Source of the DNA: CAVXUB01 sp963764805
Lineage (GTDB): Bacteria > Actinomycetota > Acidimicrobiia > Acidimicrobiales > Bog-793
Assembly (NCBI GenBank): GCA_963764805.1
Contig: CAVXUB010000002.1
Location: forward strand, 496,001 to 560,000
Reading direction: 5' to 3'
Length of the DNA: 64,000 nt
Below are positions 9,200-17,257 of the stretch, one piece after another. The notes below the pieces were generated by a model that saw nothing but the letters and a program-made list of their open reading frames with translations, searched no databases and was not told where the DNA came from. A program made the position numbers and the translations under genes. The number at the start of each line of letters is the position of its first letter. Position 1 is the first letter of the stretch.

Positions 9200-10549
9200 G
9201 CAGCGAAACTATGCGGGAGTCTCTGCCCGTCGTCGTCGTCGCCGGCCGCCCCAACGTGGGCAAGTCGACGCTCGTGAACCGCATCGTCGGGCGGAGGGTG
9301 GCGATCGTCGAGGAGCAGCCGGGGGTAACCCGGGACCGCTTGTTCCTGGACACTGACTGGGCGGGGCGCGACTTCACGATCGCCGACACCGGTGGGATCC
9401 TCGAGCACGGTGACTCGCTCGACAAGCAGGTGACCAAGCAGGCAACGAGAGCCGTGGCCGACGCCGACGTCGTGCTCTTCGTCGCCGATGCTGCCGTCGG
9501 CCTCACCGACGAGGACCAGATGGTGGCGACGATGCTCAGGCGCCATGCCCGACAAGGTGCTCGTGGTCGCCAACAAGGTCGACTCGGAGCACCGCGAAGC
9601 CGACGCCTGGGAACTGGCGGGGCTCGGGCTCGGCGAGCCGTTCATGATCTCGGCGCTGCACGGGCGCGGCGTGGGGGACCTGCTGGATGCGATCGTCGCC
9701 GCCCTGCCGCCCGAAGGCGGGTCTCAGCCGGGGTCGGCAGATGCGGAGCTGCCCGCACCGCCAGGACCGGCCGGGGCCAAGATGCCCGCCGTGGCGATCG
9801 TCGGCCGCCCGAACGTCGGCAAGTCGACCCTCTTCAACCGGCTCTGCGGGGAGGAGCGGTCGGTCGTCCACGACGTCCCGGGCACGACTCGTGATGCCAT
9901 CGACACGGTGATCGAGGCTCCCGAGGGCCAGATCCGCCTGATCGACACCGCCGGCATGCGGCGCAAGTCGCGCATCGGCGAGGGCTCGGAGTACTACTCG
10001 TTCGTGCGGTCGCTGGCGGCCGTCGACCGGGCCGACGTGTCGATCCTCGTCATCGATTCGATCGACGGCGTCACGCACCAGGAGCAGCGCCTCGCAGAGC
10101 GGATCGACGCCGCCGGCAGCCCGATCGTGCTCGCTCTCAACAAGTGGGAGATGGTCGACACCGAGCGACGCCTGGAACTTGCCGCCGAGGTGGAGGACCG
10201 GCTCGGCTTCGTCAGGTACGCGCCCGTGCTTCGCATATCGGCGATGACCGGCCTGGGGGTGCACAAGCTGCTGCCGGCGATCGAGAAGGCGATCGAGGCG
10301 TACCACCGGCGGATCCCGACCGGCCGGCTGAACGATGCCGTGCGCAAGGCGCAGATGGCACACCAAGCTCCCGGCGCTCGTATCCTCTACGCCGTGCAAG
10401 GAGGCATCGATCCGCCGACGGTCACGATCTTCGCCACGAGGCGGCTGTCGCCCCAGTACCTGCGCTACCTGGAGCGCTCGTTGCGCGAGCAGTTCGAGCT
10501 CGGGCCGACGCCGCTCGAGATCCGCGTGCGCCTCCGAGGCGGCCGTTGA
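9196..10549 (+). CDS. der: Ribosome biogenesis GTPase Der (EngA), one frameshift
   Basis: An essential tandem GTPase needed for 50S subunit maturation. The first G domain has GRPNVGKS at residues 17-24, the TRD switch and DTGG. Near 9541-9545 (GGCGCCATG) homology passes into the next frame with VVANKVD, then the second G domain (GRPNVGKST at about 9802-9828, DTAGMRRKS, NKWE) and the C-terminal KH-like domain. Joined length is about 450 residues, normal for Der. The shift equals one extra base. ATGA overlap with the DUF512 gene before it, and the stop overlaps the ATG of the carboxylase gene after it. Confidence 0.93.
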
Positions 10550-12075
10550 TGGACGAAGCGGCCAAGATCGCGGCGGCGAGCGAGCGCGCGCTCGACGGAA
10601 ACCTTGCGACCGGAGCCGCCAAGCTCGCCAAGCAGCGCAAGCTGTTCGTCCGCGAGCGCATCAACCTGCTCTGCGACAAGGGGAGTTTCGTCGAAGAGGG
10701 GCTGCTGGCAAACGCCCTCGGAAAGGACCTGCCGGCCGACGGGGTGGTCACCGGGCAGGGTCGGGTCGACGGGCGGCCGGTGTGCGTGATGGCCAACGAC
10801 CCGACGGTGAAGGCCGGCTCGTGGGGTGCACGCACGGTCGAGAAGATCGTGCGGCTCACCGAGTACGCCATCGCCCACGAGCTGCCGGTGTTCTACCTGG
10901 TCGACTCGGCGGGCGCACGCATCACCGATCAGGTCGAGCTGTTCCCTGGGCGCCGGGGGGCGGGCCGGATCTTCTACAACCAGGTGCGCCTGTCGGGCAA
11001 GGTTCCCCAGATCTGCTGCCTGTTCGGGCCGTCGGCGGCGGGAGGGGCCTACATCCCCGCCTTCTGCGACGTCGTGTTCATGGTCGAGGGCAACGCCTCG
11101 ATGTACCTCGGTTCGCCTCGCATGGCCGAGATGGTGGTGGGCGAGATAACGACCCTCGAGGAGATGGGCGGCGCCCGCATGCACGCCACTGTCTCGGGCT
11201 GCGGCGACAACCTCTACCAGGACGACGAGTCGGCGATCCTGGCGGCGCGGCACTACTTCTCGTACCTGCCGGGCTCCTGGCGAGAAGCGGCCCCGTTCGA
11301 GGAGCCGTTGGCGCCCGACCGCCCGTTGACGCCGGAGACCGTGCCGCATTCGGAGCGCGCCGGCTACGACATGCACGACGTGATCGACGGGATCCTCGAC
11401 TGTGGCACCTTCTTCGAGATCAAGCCTCTATATGCGCCCGAGTTGATCGTCGGGTGGGGGCGTATTTCCGGCAGGACGGTGGGGGTCGTCGCCAACAACC
11501 CGATGGCGCTCGGCGGAGTGCTCTTCACCAACTCGGCCGACAAGGCCGCTCGCTTCATCTGGTGCGCCGACGCCTTCAACGTCCCCTTGGTCTTCCTCGC
11601 CGACGTCCCCGGCTTCATGATCGGCACGCAGGTGGAGCGCGAGGGGATCATCCGGCATGGAGCAAAGATGATCACCGCGGTGTCGGAGGCGACCGTGCCC
11701 AAGATCTCGGTCATCGTGCGCAAGGCCTATGGTGCCGGCCTCTATGCGATGGCCGGGCCGGCCTTCGAACCCGACGCCTGCATCGCGCTCCCCTCCGCCA
11801 AGATCGCGGTGATGGGCCCGGAGGCGGCGGTGAACGCCGTCTTTGCCAACAAGATCGCCGAGATCGCCGACCCCGCCGAGCGTGAGGCATACGTGCTGGC
11901 GAGGCGAGAAGAGTACGAGGAGGACGTCGACCTCTTGCGGCTGGCCTCGGACCTCGTGATCGACGCCATCGTGCCGCCGGAGAGGCTTCGTGACGAGTTG
12001 ATCGAGCGTCTCGAGATGGCGACGACCAAGTCGCGCCGCTTCTCCGAACGGCACCACGGTGTGCCGCCGGTGTGA
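10549..12075 (+). CDS. Acyl-CoA carboxylase beta (carboxyltransferase) subunit
   Basis: Carboxyltransferase subunit of a biotin-dependent acyl-CoA carboxylase (acetyl-, propionyl- or methylcrotonyl-CoA type), which moves the carboxyl group from biotin to the acyl-CoA. Two crotonase-fold halves are present: the N-terminal oxyanion region around FGPSAAGGAYIPA, and the C-terminal half with VANNPMALGGVLF, VPGFMIGTQVE and RKAYGAGLYAM. 508 residues, intact. The GPGRIF-like loop and overall pattern resemble methylcrotonyl-CoA carboxylases, but substrate choice needs phylogeny. No biotin carboxylase or BCCP gene is nearby. The start overlaps the der stop. Confidence 0.9.
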   Translation: MDEAAKIAAASERALDGNLATGAAKLAKQRKLFVRERINLLCDKGSFVEEGLLANALGKDLPADGVVTGQGRVDGRPVCVMANDPTVKAGSWGARTVEKIVRLTEYAIAHELPVFYLVDSAGARITDQVELFPGRRGAGRIFYNQVRLSGKVPQICCLFGPSAAGGAYIPAFCDVVFMVEGNASMYLGSPRMAEMVVGEITTLEEMGGARMHATVSGCGDNLYQDDESAILAARHYFSYLPGSWREAAPFEEPLAPDRPLTPETVPHSERAGYDMHDVIDGILDCGTFFEIKPLYAPELIVGWGRISGRTVGVVANNPMALGGVLFTNSADKAARFIWCADAFNVPLVFLADVPGFMIGTQVEREGIIRHGAKMITAVSEATVPKISVIVRKAYGAGLYAMAGPAFEPDACIALPSAKIAVMGPEAAVNAVFANKIAEIADPAEREAYVLARREEYEEDVDLLRLASDLVIDAIVPPERLRDELIERLEMATTKSRRFSERHHGVPPV

Positions 12076-12332
12076 GCAGACGATCATCTCCGGGCGGTGA
12101 CGGGGCGGACGACGCCCCCGGCGACTGGGACGATGATGCGGAGGAGGACTACGACGAGTACGACGAGGAGTACGACGAGGAGTACGAGGACGAGGACGAG
12201 GAAGACGAGAGCGACGAGGATGGCCGCCTAAAGCGGGCGCCGTGGCACTTCAAGGTGATCCTCGTCGGGACCGTCGTCTACCTCGGTTATCGCGCCTACC
12301 AAGGGATCGCCTGGGTCGTGCATCACGTCTGA
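12072..12332 (+). CDS. Small protein with extreme acidic N-terminus and one C-terminal membrane segment
   Basis: An 86-residue protein with no recognised domain. Residues 10-50 consist almost entirely of Asp, Glu and Tyr (repeated DEYDEEY-like units), followed by a basic RLKRAPWHFK hinge and one hydrophobic segment at about residues 61-80. This suggests a tail-anchored membrane protein with an acidic cytoplasmic domain. The GTG start overlaps the carboxylase stop, so it is probably co-expressed. It overlaps the convergent fmdB gene by 10 bp at its 3' end. Confidence 0.7.
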   Translation: MSRRSSPGGDGADDAPGDWDDDAEEDYDEYDEEYDEEYEDEDEEDESDEDGRLKRAPWHFKVILVGTVVYLGYRAYQGIAWVVHHV

Positions 12333-12544
12333 GCGGCGGCGGCGGCGCAAGCGCAGTTGCCGCCACAGCCGCCGGCGGCAGGTGCGGTGGGGGCAGACGC
12401 CCGGCCGGCAGTTGCGAAGACGGACAGGACCCGCCGCGCCGGGTGCCCCGAGGAGCAGGCTGCAGCATCTGATGCCTCGGCTACCGACCTGCGCAGCTCG
12501 AACGTCTCGTCGCACTCCTTGCACCGGTATTCGTAGATGGGCAC
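12323..12544 (-). CDS. FmdB family zinc-ribbon protein
   Basis: A 73-residue protein starting with the family signature PIYEYRCKECDETFE, where the two cysteines of the first zinc knuckle are visible. A second CSSGHP segment lacks the usual CPxC form, and the C-terminus is Gly/Cys/Ala-rich (GGCGGNCACAA), a common ending in this family. The GTG at 12544 was chosen because it puts Pro-Ile-Tyr-Glu-Tyr at the start, as in relatives; the longer open frame upstream is not conserved. Often annotated as a regulator, but the role is not firmly known. Confidence 0.82.
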   Translation of the reverse strand: MPIYEYRCKECDETFELRRSVAEASDAAACSSGHPARRVLSVFATAGRASAPTAPAAGGCGGNCACAAAAAQT

Positions 12545-12731
12545 CAGGTCACAGTAGCGGCTCGTGAGGGCGATCGACTTCGCCGGAGCGAACCGTAAGC
12601 GTCCTTGTTTTGGGGGCGTGGAGTCGCCGAAACGACGCCTCGGGCGCCCTAGATCACGCCGAGTCGTCAGGATTTCGTGGCGGTCGCGCTCTCGACGTCG
12701 GCGGTGCCTCCGGGCTGTAGTCCGGGGAGAC

Positions 12732-13244
12732 CTACTCGGTCGGCGCCGGCTTCGCAGGCCTCCAGAAGCCCGCAAGGAGTGCCAGTCCGCCGAGGATCCC
12801 CCCACCGGCGGTGATCGCCACGCTGTAGAGGGTGCGGAGCTTGAAGCCGATCACATGGTCGAGTGAGTACTTGCCCCCGCCGAGTGCGCCGATGCCGATC
12901 GACACGAGGATGATCATCAGCACGTACTCGTATCCCTCGCCCGGCCGGAAGATGAAAAACCCGTTCTTGCGGTGGTTGGCGATGAACGCAACGACCATCG
13001 TGCCGACGACTCCTGCCGCAGCCAGCGGAGTGATCAGGCCTGCGACAAGCAGCGCCCCCGCGCCAAGCTCGGTCACGGTCGCCAGCAACGCGTGAAGCCG
13101 GCCGGGGCGGATTCCGATCGATTCGAACCAGCGGGCCGTGCCAGGCAGCTTTCCCCCGCCGAAGGCGTGGTTCCAGCCGTGGGCAAGCATCGTGAGGCCA
13201 ACCGAGATGCGAAGGATCAAGGAGGCCGCGTTGAGGTGGTTCAC
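12732..13244 (-). CDS. DoxX family membrane protein
   Basis: A 170-residue membrane protein with four hydrophobic segments, at about residues 7-24, 53-72, 75-92 and 105-150 (the last split in two). The AHGWNHAFGGGKLPGTARWF segment and the following GxxxP pattern match DoxX/DoxD-type quinone-interacting or redox-related membrane proteins. Function in this organism is unknown; relatives have been linked to oxidative stress or thiosulfate oxidation. Its 5' end faces the tRNA-Pro gene. Confidence 0.8.
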   Translation of the reverse strand: MNHLNAASLILRISVGLTMLAHGWNHAFGGGKLPGTARWFESIGIRPGRLHALLATVTELGAGALLVAGLITPLAAAGVVGTMVVAFIANHRKNGFFIFRPGEGYEYVLMIILVSIGIGALGGGKYSLDHVIGFKLRTLYSVAITAGGGILGGLALLAGFWRPAKPAPTE

Positions 13245-13378
13245 GGTGCTGCACCTTAGTCACGCGCCGCCGCCGACCACTTTGGCCCCCCGGCCGGCAC
13301 CCGACCCTGGCGAACAGCGGTGCGAGCCACCCTTCACGGGCCAAGTGTGAGACACCCGCTGCTAGGGTTGGGTCACCA

Positions 13379-13456
13379 CGGGCTGTGGCGCAGCTTGGTT
13401 AGCGCGCTTGACTGGGGGTCAAGAGGTCGCGGGTTCGAATCCCGCCAGCCCGACCA
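13379..13456 (+). tRNA. tRNA-Pro (anticodon GGG), CCA encoded; 3' half serves as att site
   Basis: The cloverleaf closes fully: acceptor arm CGGGCTG with CAGCCCG, D arm GCGC/GCGC, anticodon stem CTTGA/TCAAG with loop CTGGGGG (anticodon GGG), T arm GCGGG/CCCGC with loop TTCGAAT, discriminator A and encoded CCA. The 3' part, 13410-13455, recurs at 17212-17257 with two substitutions, which is the usual mark of site-specific integration into a tRNA gene. Confidence 0.96.
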
Positions 13457-13550
13457 CTGAGCAGGACTTTCGCAGCGGCGAGAGCGCGGAACCGGGCCCG
13501 GTTTGTCAGCATTCTGTCACGCGGTCTCAGGCTGATAGTGCTGTGCGGAC

Positions 13551-13661
13551 CCGCCTGATACTTGACACCGTGACACCGGTACCTGGTTGACACTTTCGGG
13601 ACGCGGCCCCGGTTCCTAGGCGACACTGTCCCGGTTCCTGCCCGACACTCGAGGTATCCAC
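13551..13661 (+). repeat. 111-bp direct repeat, copy 1 (IS left end)
   Basis: This segment is repeated at 15276-15386 with a single difference (GACACTTT versus GACATTTT). It contains the three iterated motifs. Weaker similarity continues outward to TCTCAGG at 13525. In this copy it leads into the transposase gene. Confidence 0.92.
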
Positions 13662-13728
13662 CAATCTGCCGGTGCCTCCTTCTTCGCTGTGGGTGTTCAC
13701 GCTCACAGGTCCGAAGGAGGCATCTCCA

Positions 13729-15189
13729 ATGTTGCAGGAGTTGTCGGTGGTGGAGCAGCGCTATCAGGCGGTGCTGGAAGTGCTGGCGGGTGCGACGGTG
13801 GTCGATGTAGCCACGAGGTTCGGGGTGACCCGCCAGACGGTGCACGTGTGGTTGGGCCGTTATGCCGCCCACGGGTTGTCGGGGCTGGCGGACAAGAGCT
13901 GCAAGCCGCTCTCGTGCCCGCACCAGATGGCCGCCGTGCTGGAGGCGCGGGTCGTCGAGATGCGCCGGGAGCATCCGAGCTGGGGGCCGCGGACGATCCT
14001 CTATTGGCTCGGCAAGGAGGGTGTCGACCCGCTGCCCGGGCGGACGAGCGTCGAGCGCTGCCTGATCCGTCACGGGCTGGTGGAGCCGAGGAGGCGAAAG
14101 CGCAGCCGCTCGGACTACAGGCGCTGGGAGCGGTCCCGCTCGATGGAGCTGTGGCAGATGGACATAGTCGGTGGCGTGCGCATCGTCGACCCGACGACGG
14201 GCGAGCTGACCGAAGCCAAGATCGTGACCGGGATCGACGACCACTCCCGCTTCGTGGTCTGCGCACGTGTGGTGGCACGAGCGACCGCCCGGCCGGTGTG
14301 CGAGGCGCTCGAGTGGTCCCTCTCGCGCTATGGCTGTCCCGCCCAGATCCTCACCGACAACGGCAAGGTCTTCACCAATCGCTTCGGCAAGGGCAACGGC
14401 CGAGTGCTGTTCGACAGGATCTGCACCAACAACGACATCGGCCACATCCTGACCAAGCCGCACTCGCCGACGACAACGGGCAAGGTGGAGCGCTTCCACA
14501 AGACCCTGCGCGGCGAGTTCTTGAATGGCAAGTTCTTCTCGTCCGTCGAGGACGCCCAGGCAGCCCTCGACATCTGGATCGACGAGTACAACCATCGCCG
14601 GCCGCATCAGGCGATCGGCAAGGTTCCCCCTTATCAACGCTTCCAACTGGCCGAACCGAAGCCAGGACCGGTCGAGGCCACGCCACCAGACCCGGCTCTC
14701 GATGCAGGCCCGCTCACCCTGCGGCGGGTCGGCGCGGCCGGGACGATCAGCTTTGCCACCGCCCGCTACAAGGCCGGGGGTCGGTGGCTGGCCGGCCAGA
14801 CCGTGGAGGTCGTCTGCGAGGGCGGCCTGGTGCAGATCTTGCACCGCGGGGTGCTCGTCGCCACCCACGCCCGCCGACACCCGCTCGACAAGCAGACCGC
14901 CGGCATCGCACGGGGGCGGAGGCTTCGGTCCTCGCGGCCGTCGGCAACTGCGGCGTCAGTGACTCGCAAGGTCGACTCCTCCGGCAACGTCTGCTTTGCG
15001 GGGACCTCCTATCGAGTCGGATCCACTTACCGCCGCCGCCAGGTGCAGGTGGCCGTGGTAGGCGAGACCGTCGAGATCTCGATCGGCACCGAGCTCATCC
15101 GGTCCCACAGGGTCCGCCACGACCGCACCCGCGAGCACGGCGCTCTGGCCAATCCCGGCGGCCGCCCTCATCGGATCAACGCCAGCTGA
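13729..15189 (+). CDS. IS481 family DDE transposase
   Basis: A 486-residue transposase. An N-terminal helix-turn-helix lies at about residues 20-50 (ATRFGVTRQTVHVWLGRY), followed by a second winged-helix-like region and an rve-type integrase core. The probable catalytic triad is Asp145 (LWQMDIVG), Asp210 (LTDNG) and Glu254 (GKVERFHKT), with the spacing D-X43-E. The C-terminal 150 residues hold a region with TARYKAGG and a related second copy TSYRVGS, probably beta-rich and end-binding. AAGGAGG at 13714-13720 precedes ATG 13729. No frame disruption, so the element could be active. Confidence 0.93.
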   Translation: MLQELSVVEQRYQAVLEVLAGATVVDVATRFGVTRQTVHVWLGRYAAHGLSGLADKSCKPLSCPHQMAAVLEARVVEMRREHPSWGPRTILYWLGKEGVDPLPGRTSVERCLIRHGLVEPRRRKRSRSDYRRWERSRSMELWQMDIVGGVRIVDPTTGELTEAKIVTGIDDHSRFVVCARVVARATARPVCEALEWSLSRYGCPAQILTDNGKVFTNRFGKGNGRVLFDRICTNNDIGHILTKPHSPTTTGKVERFHKTLRGEFLNGKFFSSVEDAQAALDIWIDEYNHRRPHQAIGKVPPYQRFQLAEPKPGPVEATPPDPALDAGPLTLRRVGAAGTISFATARYKAGGRWLAGQTVEVVCEGGLVQILHRGVLVATHARRHPLDKQTAGIARGRRLRSSRPSATAASVTRKVDSSGNVCFAGTSYRVGSTYRRRQVQVAVVGETVEISIGTELIRSHRVRHDRTREHGALANPGGRPHRINAS

Positions 15190-15225
15190 CAGGTTTGAAG
15201 TGTCAGGTACCTACCGGGGTCGAAA

Positions 15226-15252
15226 TGTCCGGCGGGTACCGGGTCTTGACAG
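15226..15252 (+). repeat. 27-bp IS right-end repeat, copy 1
   Basis: An exact copy occurs at 16365-16391. It ends GTCTTGACAG and is followed directly by TCTCAGG. It marks the right tip of the complete IS. Confidence 0.9.
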
Positions 15253-15275
15253 TCTCAGGCTAAGGCTGTGCCGAG

Positions 15276-15386
15276 CCGCCTGATACTTGACACCGTGACA
15301 CCGGTACCTGGTTGACATTTTCGGGACGCGGCCCCGGTTCCTAGGCGACACTGTCCCGGTTCCTGCCCGACACTCGAGGTATCCAC
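15276..15386 (+). repeat. 111-bp direct repeat, copy 2 (second IS left end without transposase)
   Basis: 110 of 111 bases match 13551-13661. Here the repeat stops abruptly and the following sequence is a tyrosine-recombinase fragment instead of a transposase. With the right-end copy at 16365-16391 it forms a second pair of correctly oriented IS ends. Confidence 0.9.
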
Positions 15387-15593
15387 GGATCCCGGCGCTC
15401 GACTTCGGGGGCGCCGACACGCCGTCACCGCCCGGCTGCGCGAGGACGCTGGCGGTCCCCCCGGCAAAGTCGACCGAGCGAGCCTGCGGCCCGGCGACCT
15501 CGCCCCATCGGAGCCCGAGCACCGTACCGACCCCATCGGCCCGTAGGGGGTCGGCATCGCCTCAGCGATCGCCGCGACATGCGCGGACGGCCC
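15387..15593 (-). pseudogene. Remnant of a tyrosine recombinase (phage-type integrase)
   Basis: On the minus strand, AHVAAIAEAMPTPYGPM followed after a frame change by TVLGLRWGEVAGPQARSVDF, GTASVLAQ and APPKSSAG matches the central region of actinobacterial phage integrases (GLRWGE contains the first catalytic Arg). Only about 65 residues remain. The reading breaks once near 15525 and ends where the 111-bp IS-end repeat begins at 15386, so the C-terminal catalytic part is gone. It would suit an island inserted in the neighbouring tRNA-Pro. Assignment rests on motif memory, not on alignment. Confidence 0.5.
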
Positions 15594-15929
15594 CTACTGG
15601 TGGTCGGTCGGGTCGGTCATCGTCCAGTTGCACAGGAAGTCTGGATCGATGACGACTTCCCCGGTAGAGCGGAGGCGGTACTCGCCTGGCGGCGCCTCCT
15701 CGAACGGACGCAGGTCCGGCGGGAGCAGGTAATCGCTCCCGTCGCTGAGGCGTAGCACGACCTGCCGCATCGGCTCGACGCTGGCCACCGTGCCTACCAC
15801 CTGCGTTCGTTCTCGGACAGCGCCGGCTGCGTCGACGACTGTGATCCCGGCGAGCACCCGCTTGTGCAACAAGCGCTCCATCTGCGCCGCGGTGAAGAGA
15901 GGTTCGGCGTCGTCCCCGTGCATCACCAC
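15594..15929 (-). CDS. Hypothetical protein, possible C-terminal part of a frameshifted gene
   Basis: 111 codons with no recognised domain; it has a TQVVGTVASVEPMRQVVLRLSDG core that looks like a small beta-barrel. Its start codons (GTG GTG ATG) overlap the stop of the gene before it as TGGTGATG. Two readings are possible: a translationally coupled pair, or one protein of about 213 residues broken near 15940, because the upstream frame's GEFRVVPL and this frame's RIFDVVMHG join into one plausible segment. It lies between two IS ends inside the tRNA-Pro island. Confidence 0.5.
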   Translation of the reverse strand: MVMHGDDAEPLFTAAQMERLLHKRVLAGITVVDAAGAVRERTQVVGTVASVEPMRQVVLRLSDGSDYLLPPDLRPFEEAPPGEYRLRSTGEVVIDPDFLCNWTMTDPTDHQ

Positions 15930-16237
15930 GTCAAAGATCCGGTTAACGGCACTACTCGGAACTCGCCCTCCCGGTAGCCGTTACGATCAAGACCTCCGCC
16001 ATAGATCCGACCAACGAGTTCGCTGTCTGTGCGGCTCTCGACAGCAAGCCAGGTCGGAACCGCCGACCAAAGCTCTGCGCCGCCGTCGGTCTCAAGCACG
16101 AGCAGCCGCACCTTCACCGACGTCCTCTCGGCCACGATGCCCGCAAGACTGTCGGCAGAAGGGCTCGGCCAGGGCGCGAGCGCTCGAATTGACTCGGTAT
16201 CGAGCAGAACGACGTCGTCGGCTGGCATGTAGCCCAT
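15923..16237 (-). CDS. Hypothetical protein with DUF2314-like pattern, upstream partner or N-terminal part
   Basis: 104 residues beginning MGYMPADDVVLLDTESI. The stretch VKVRLLVLETDGGAELWSAVP, then GRIYGGGLDRNGYREGEFRV, is reminiscent of DUF2314-type domains (lysine-valine strand, acidic residue, Trp, and a late hydrophobic strand ending in an Ile-x-Asp-like motif supplied by the next frame). This resemblance is weak and from memory. Whether it is a separate gene or the first half of a frameshifted one is discussed under the next-listed neighbour at 15594. Confidence 0.45.
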   Translation of the reverse strand: MGYMPADDVVLLDTESIRALAPWPSPSADSLAGIVAERTSVKVRLLVLETDGGAELWSAVPTWLAVESRTDSELVGRIYGGGLDRNGYREGEFRVVPLTGSLTW

Positions 16238-16364
16238 ATTGCCCGCCCTGCATGTGGTGGCGCGCCGGTTGGGAGCTGCAGAGTTTTGCTCCCCATGGGA
16301 AATTACGCAGACCGACGGTCTGTCTGCTGCTTTAGTCATCTTGGAAGGTGACGTAGCTCTGGCC

Positions 16365-16391
16365 TGTCCGGCGGGTACCGGGTCTTGACAG
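16365..16391 (+). repeat. 27-bp IS right-end repeat, copy 2
   Basis: Identical to 15226-15252 and followed two bases later by TCTCAGG (16394-16400). No transposase is attached on its left; the left neighbour is the 15923-16237 gene. See the second left-end copy at 15276-15386. Confidence 0.9.
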
Positions 16392-16452
16392 GTTCTCAGG
16401 CCCCGCCGCCCATGGGGACGCTGACTGGGCCTTTCCTGTAGCGCCGCCGGAA

Positions 16453-16995
16453 TTAGGGCTCGGAGACGCTCACGGACCAGTCGCACACGGAGAACACCTG
16501 CAGGTTGAAGGTGCCGGAGTCGTAGTAGCTCTCGACAGCCTTCCCCTGCGTTCCGAGCTCGTCCACGCCGGGCTCGCTGGCGCCTCCGTATCCATTGATT
16601 TCGACGATGAAGCTGCCTTGGCCTTCTTCGGGGTAGCTCGAGCAGTCGTAGGACCAGCTGAGATGCCAGCTCGAGTCGGTCACGGTGAACTGCGGCAGGC
16701 TGGCTTCGCCTGAGCCTTGGTCCTGGTAGAGAGTTGCGTTGACGGTCGCACGCGGAGTGCTCGAGTTGGCGGTATAGACGCCGTACGCGATGCCACCGGC
16801 GCTGGCGAGGGCGAGGAGAAACCATTTGACGGGCCGTGACAATCGGCGATCCGGAACTGGCGGCTGAGACGCCGCCGGCGCCGCGGGCGGCGAGGGGAGC
16901 CAAGTAGCCCGTGTCGTGGCGCCAGGTGGCGGTGGGATCTGGCGCCACTGTCCACTGGCATCGCGGTACCAGTCAGGGCCGTCCCCGTCGCTCAT
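16453..16995 (-). CDS. Hypothetical membrane-anchored secreted protein with DUF2510-like N-terminus
   Basis: 180 residues. The N-terminal DWYRDASGQWRQIPPPPG resembles the short Trp/Tyr motif (DUF2510-like, W-Y-x-D-x-S-G) found at the start of many actinobacterial membrane proteins. A Pro/Ala linker leads to one membrane segment at about residues 56-75, then an extracellular domain of about 100 residues rich in Ser/Tyr with two cysteines (DCSSYPEE and SVCDWSV) that could form a disulfide. It lies just inside the right end of the tRNA-Pro island. Confidence 0.62.
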   Translation of the reverse strand: MSDGDGPDWYRDASGQWRQIPPPPGATTRATWLPSPPAAPAASQPPVPDRRLSRPVKWFLLALASAGGIAYGVYTANSSTPRATVNATLYQDQGSGEASLPQFTVTDSSWHLSWSYDCSSYPEEGQGSFIVEINGYGGASEPGVDELGTQGKAVESYYDSGTFNLQVFSVCDWSVSVSEP

Positions 16996-17211
16996 AGAGC
17001 CTCCCGAGGCATCGCCGGAATCGTATACCTCCGCCTTCGACGTGCTCGGGTGATGCCGGCGGAGTCAGCGGGGCTTGTCGCGCGGTTGTCAGTGCGACTG
17101 GATCTGTCCGCGCTCTGCAGACCCAAGCAGACCGACCGGGGACTCGTCGGGAATCCCAAGTAATACAAGGTGTAGCTCGGCAGACCTGCCCAGACCGGAC
17201 GGCGTGCAGCC

Positions 17212-17257
17212 GACTGGGGGTCAAGAAGTCGCGGGTTCGACTCCCGCCAGCCCGACC
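17212..17257 (+). repeat. Partial duplicate of tRNA-Pro 3' half (attR-like site)
   Basis: 46 nt matching 13410-13455 of the tRNA-Pro gene at 44 positions; the two differences are in the variable loop (G to A) and in the T loop (A to C). The 5' half of a tRNA is absent and the anticodon stem cannot form, so this is not a second tRNA gene. The encoded CCA is also interrupted (GACCGCC). Confidence 0.85.

Larger units (their letters stand above)
13551..15252 (+). mobile_element. IS481-like insertion sequence with iterated ends
   Basis: One transposase gene (13729-15189) lies between ends carrying related motifs of about 20 nt. At the left end three direct copies of the form GGT-CCT-GACACT occur at 13575-13594, 13608-13627 and 13630-13649. 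At the right end two inverted copies lie within 15200-15252. The right tip reads CTGTCAAGACCCGG on the minus strand. TCTCAGG occurs at 13525-13531 and again immediately after the right tip at 15253-15259, a possible target duplication, but the exact left tip could not be fixed because similarity to the second left-end copy continues outward to TCTCAGG. Confidence 0.75.

Noticed and set aside
13399..14880. A 493-codon minus-strand ORF ending over the tRNA-Pro gene
   Set aside because: It is antisense to the transposase and translates the tRNA reverse strand (the familiar GGIRTRD-like artefact).
17212..17257. A second tRNA-Pro gene
   Set aside because: No acceptor 5' strand, D arm or closed anticodon stem is present upstream.
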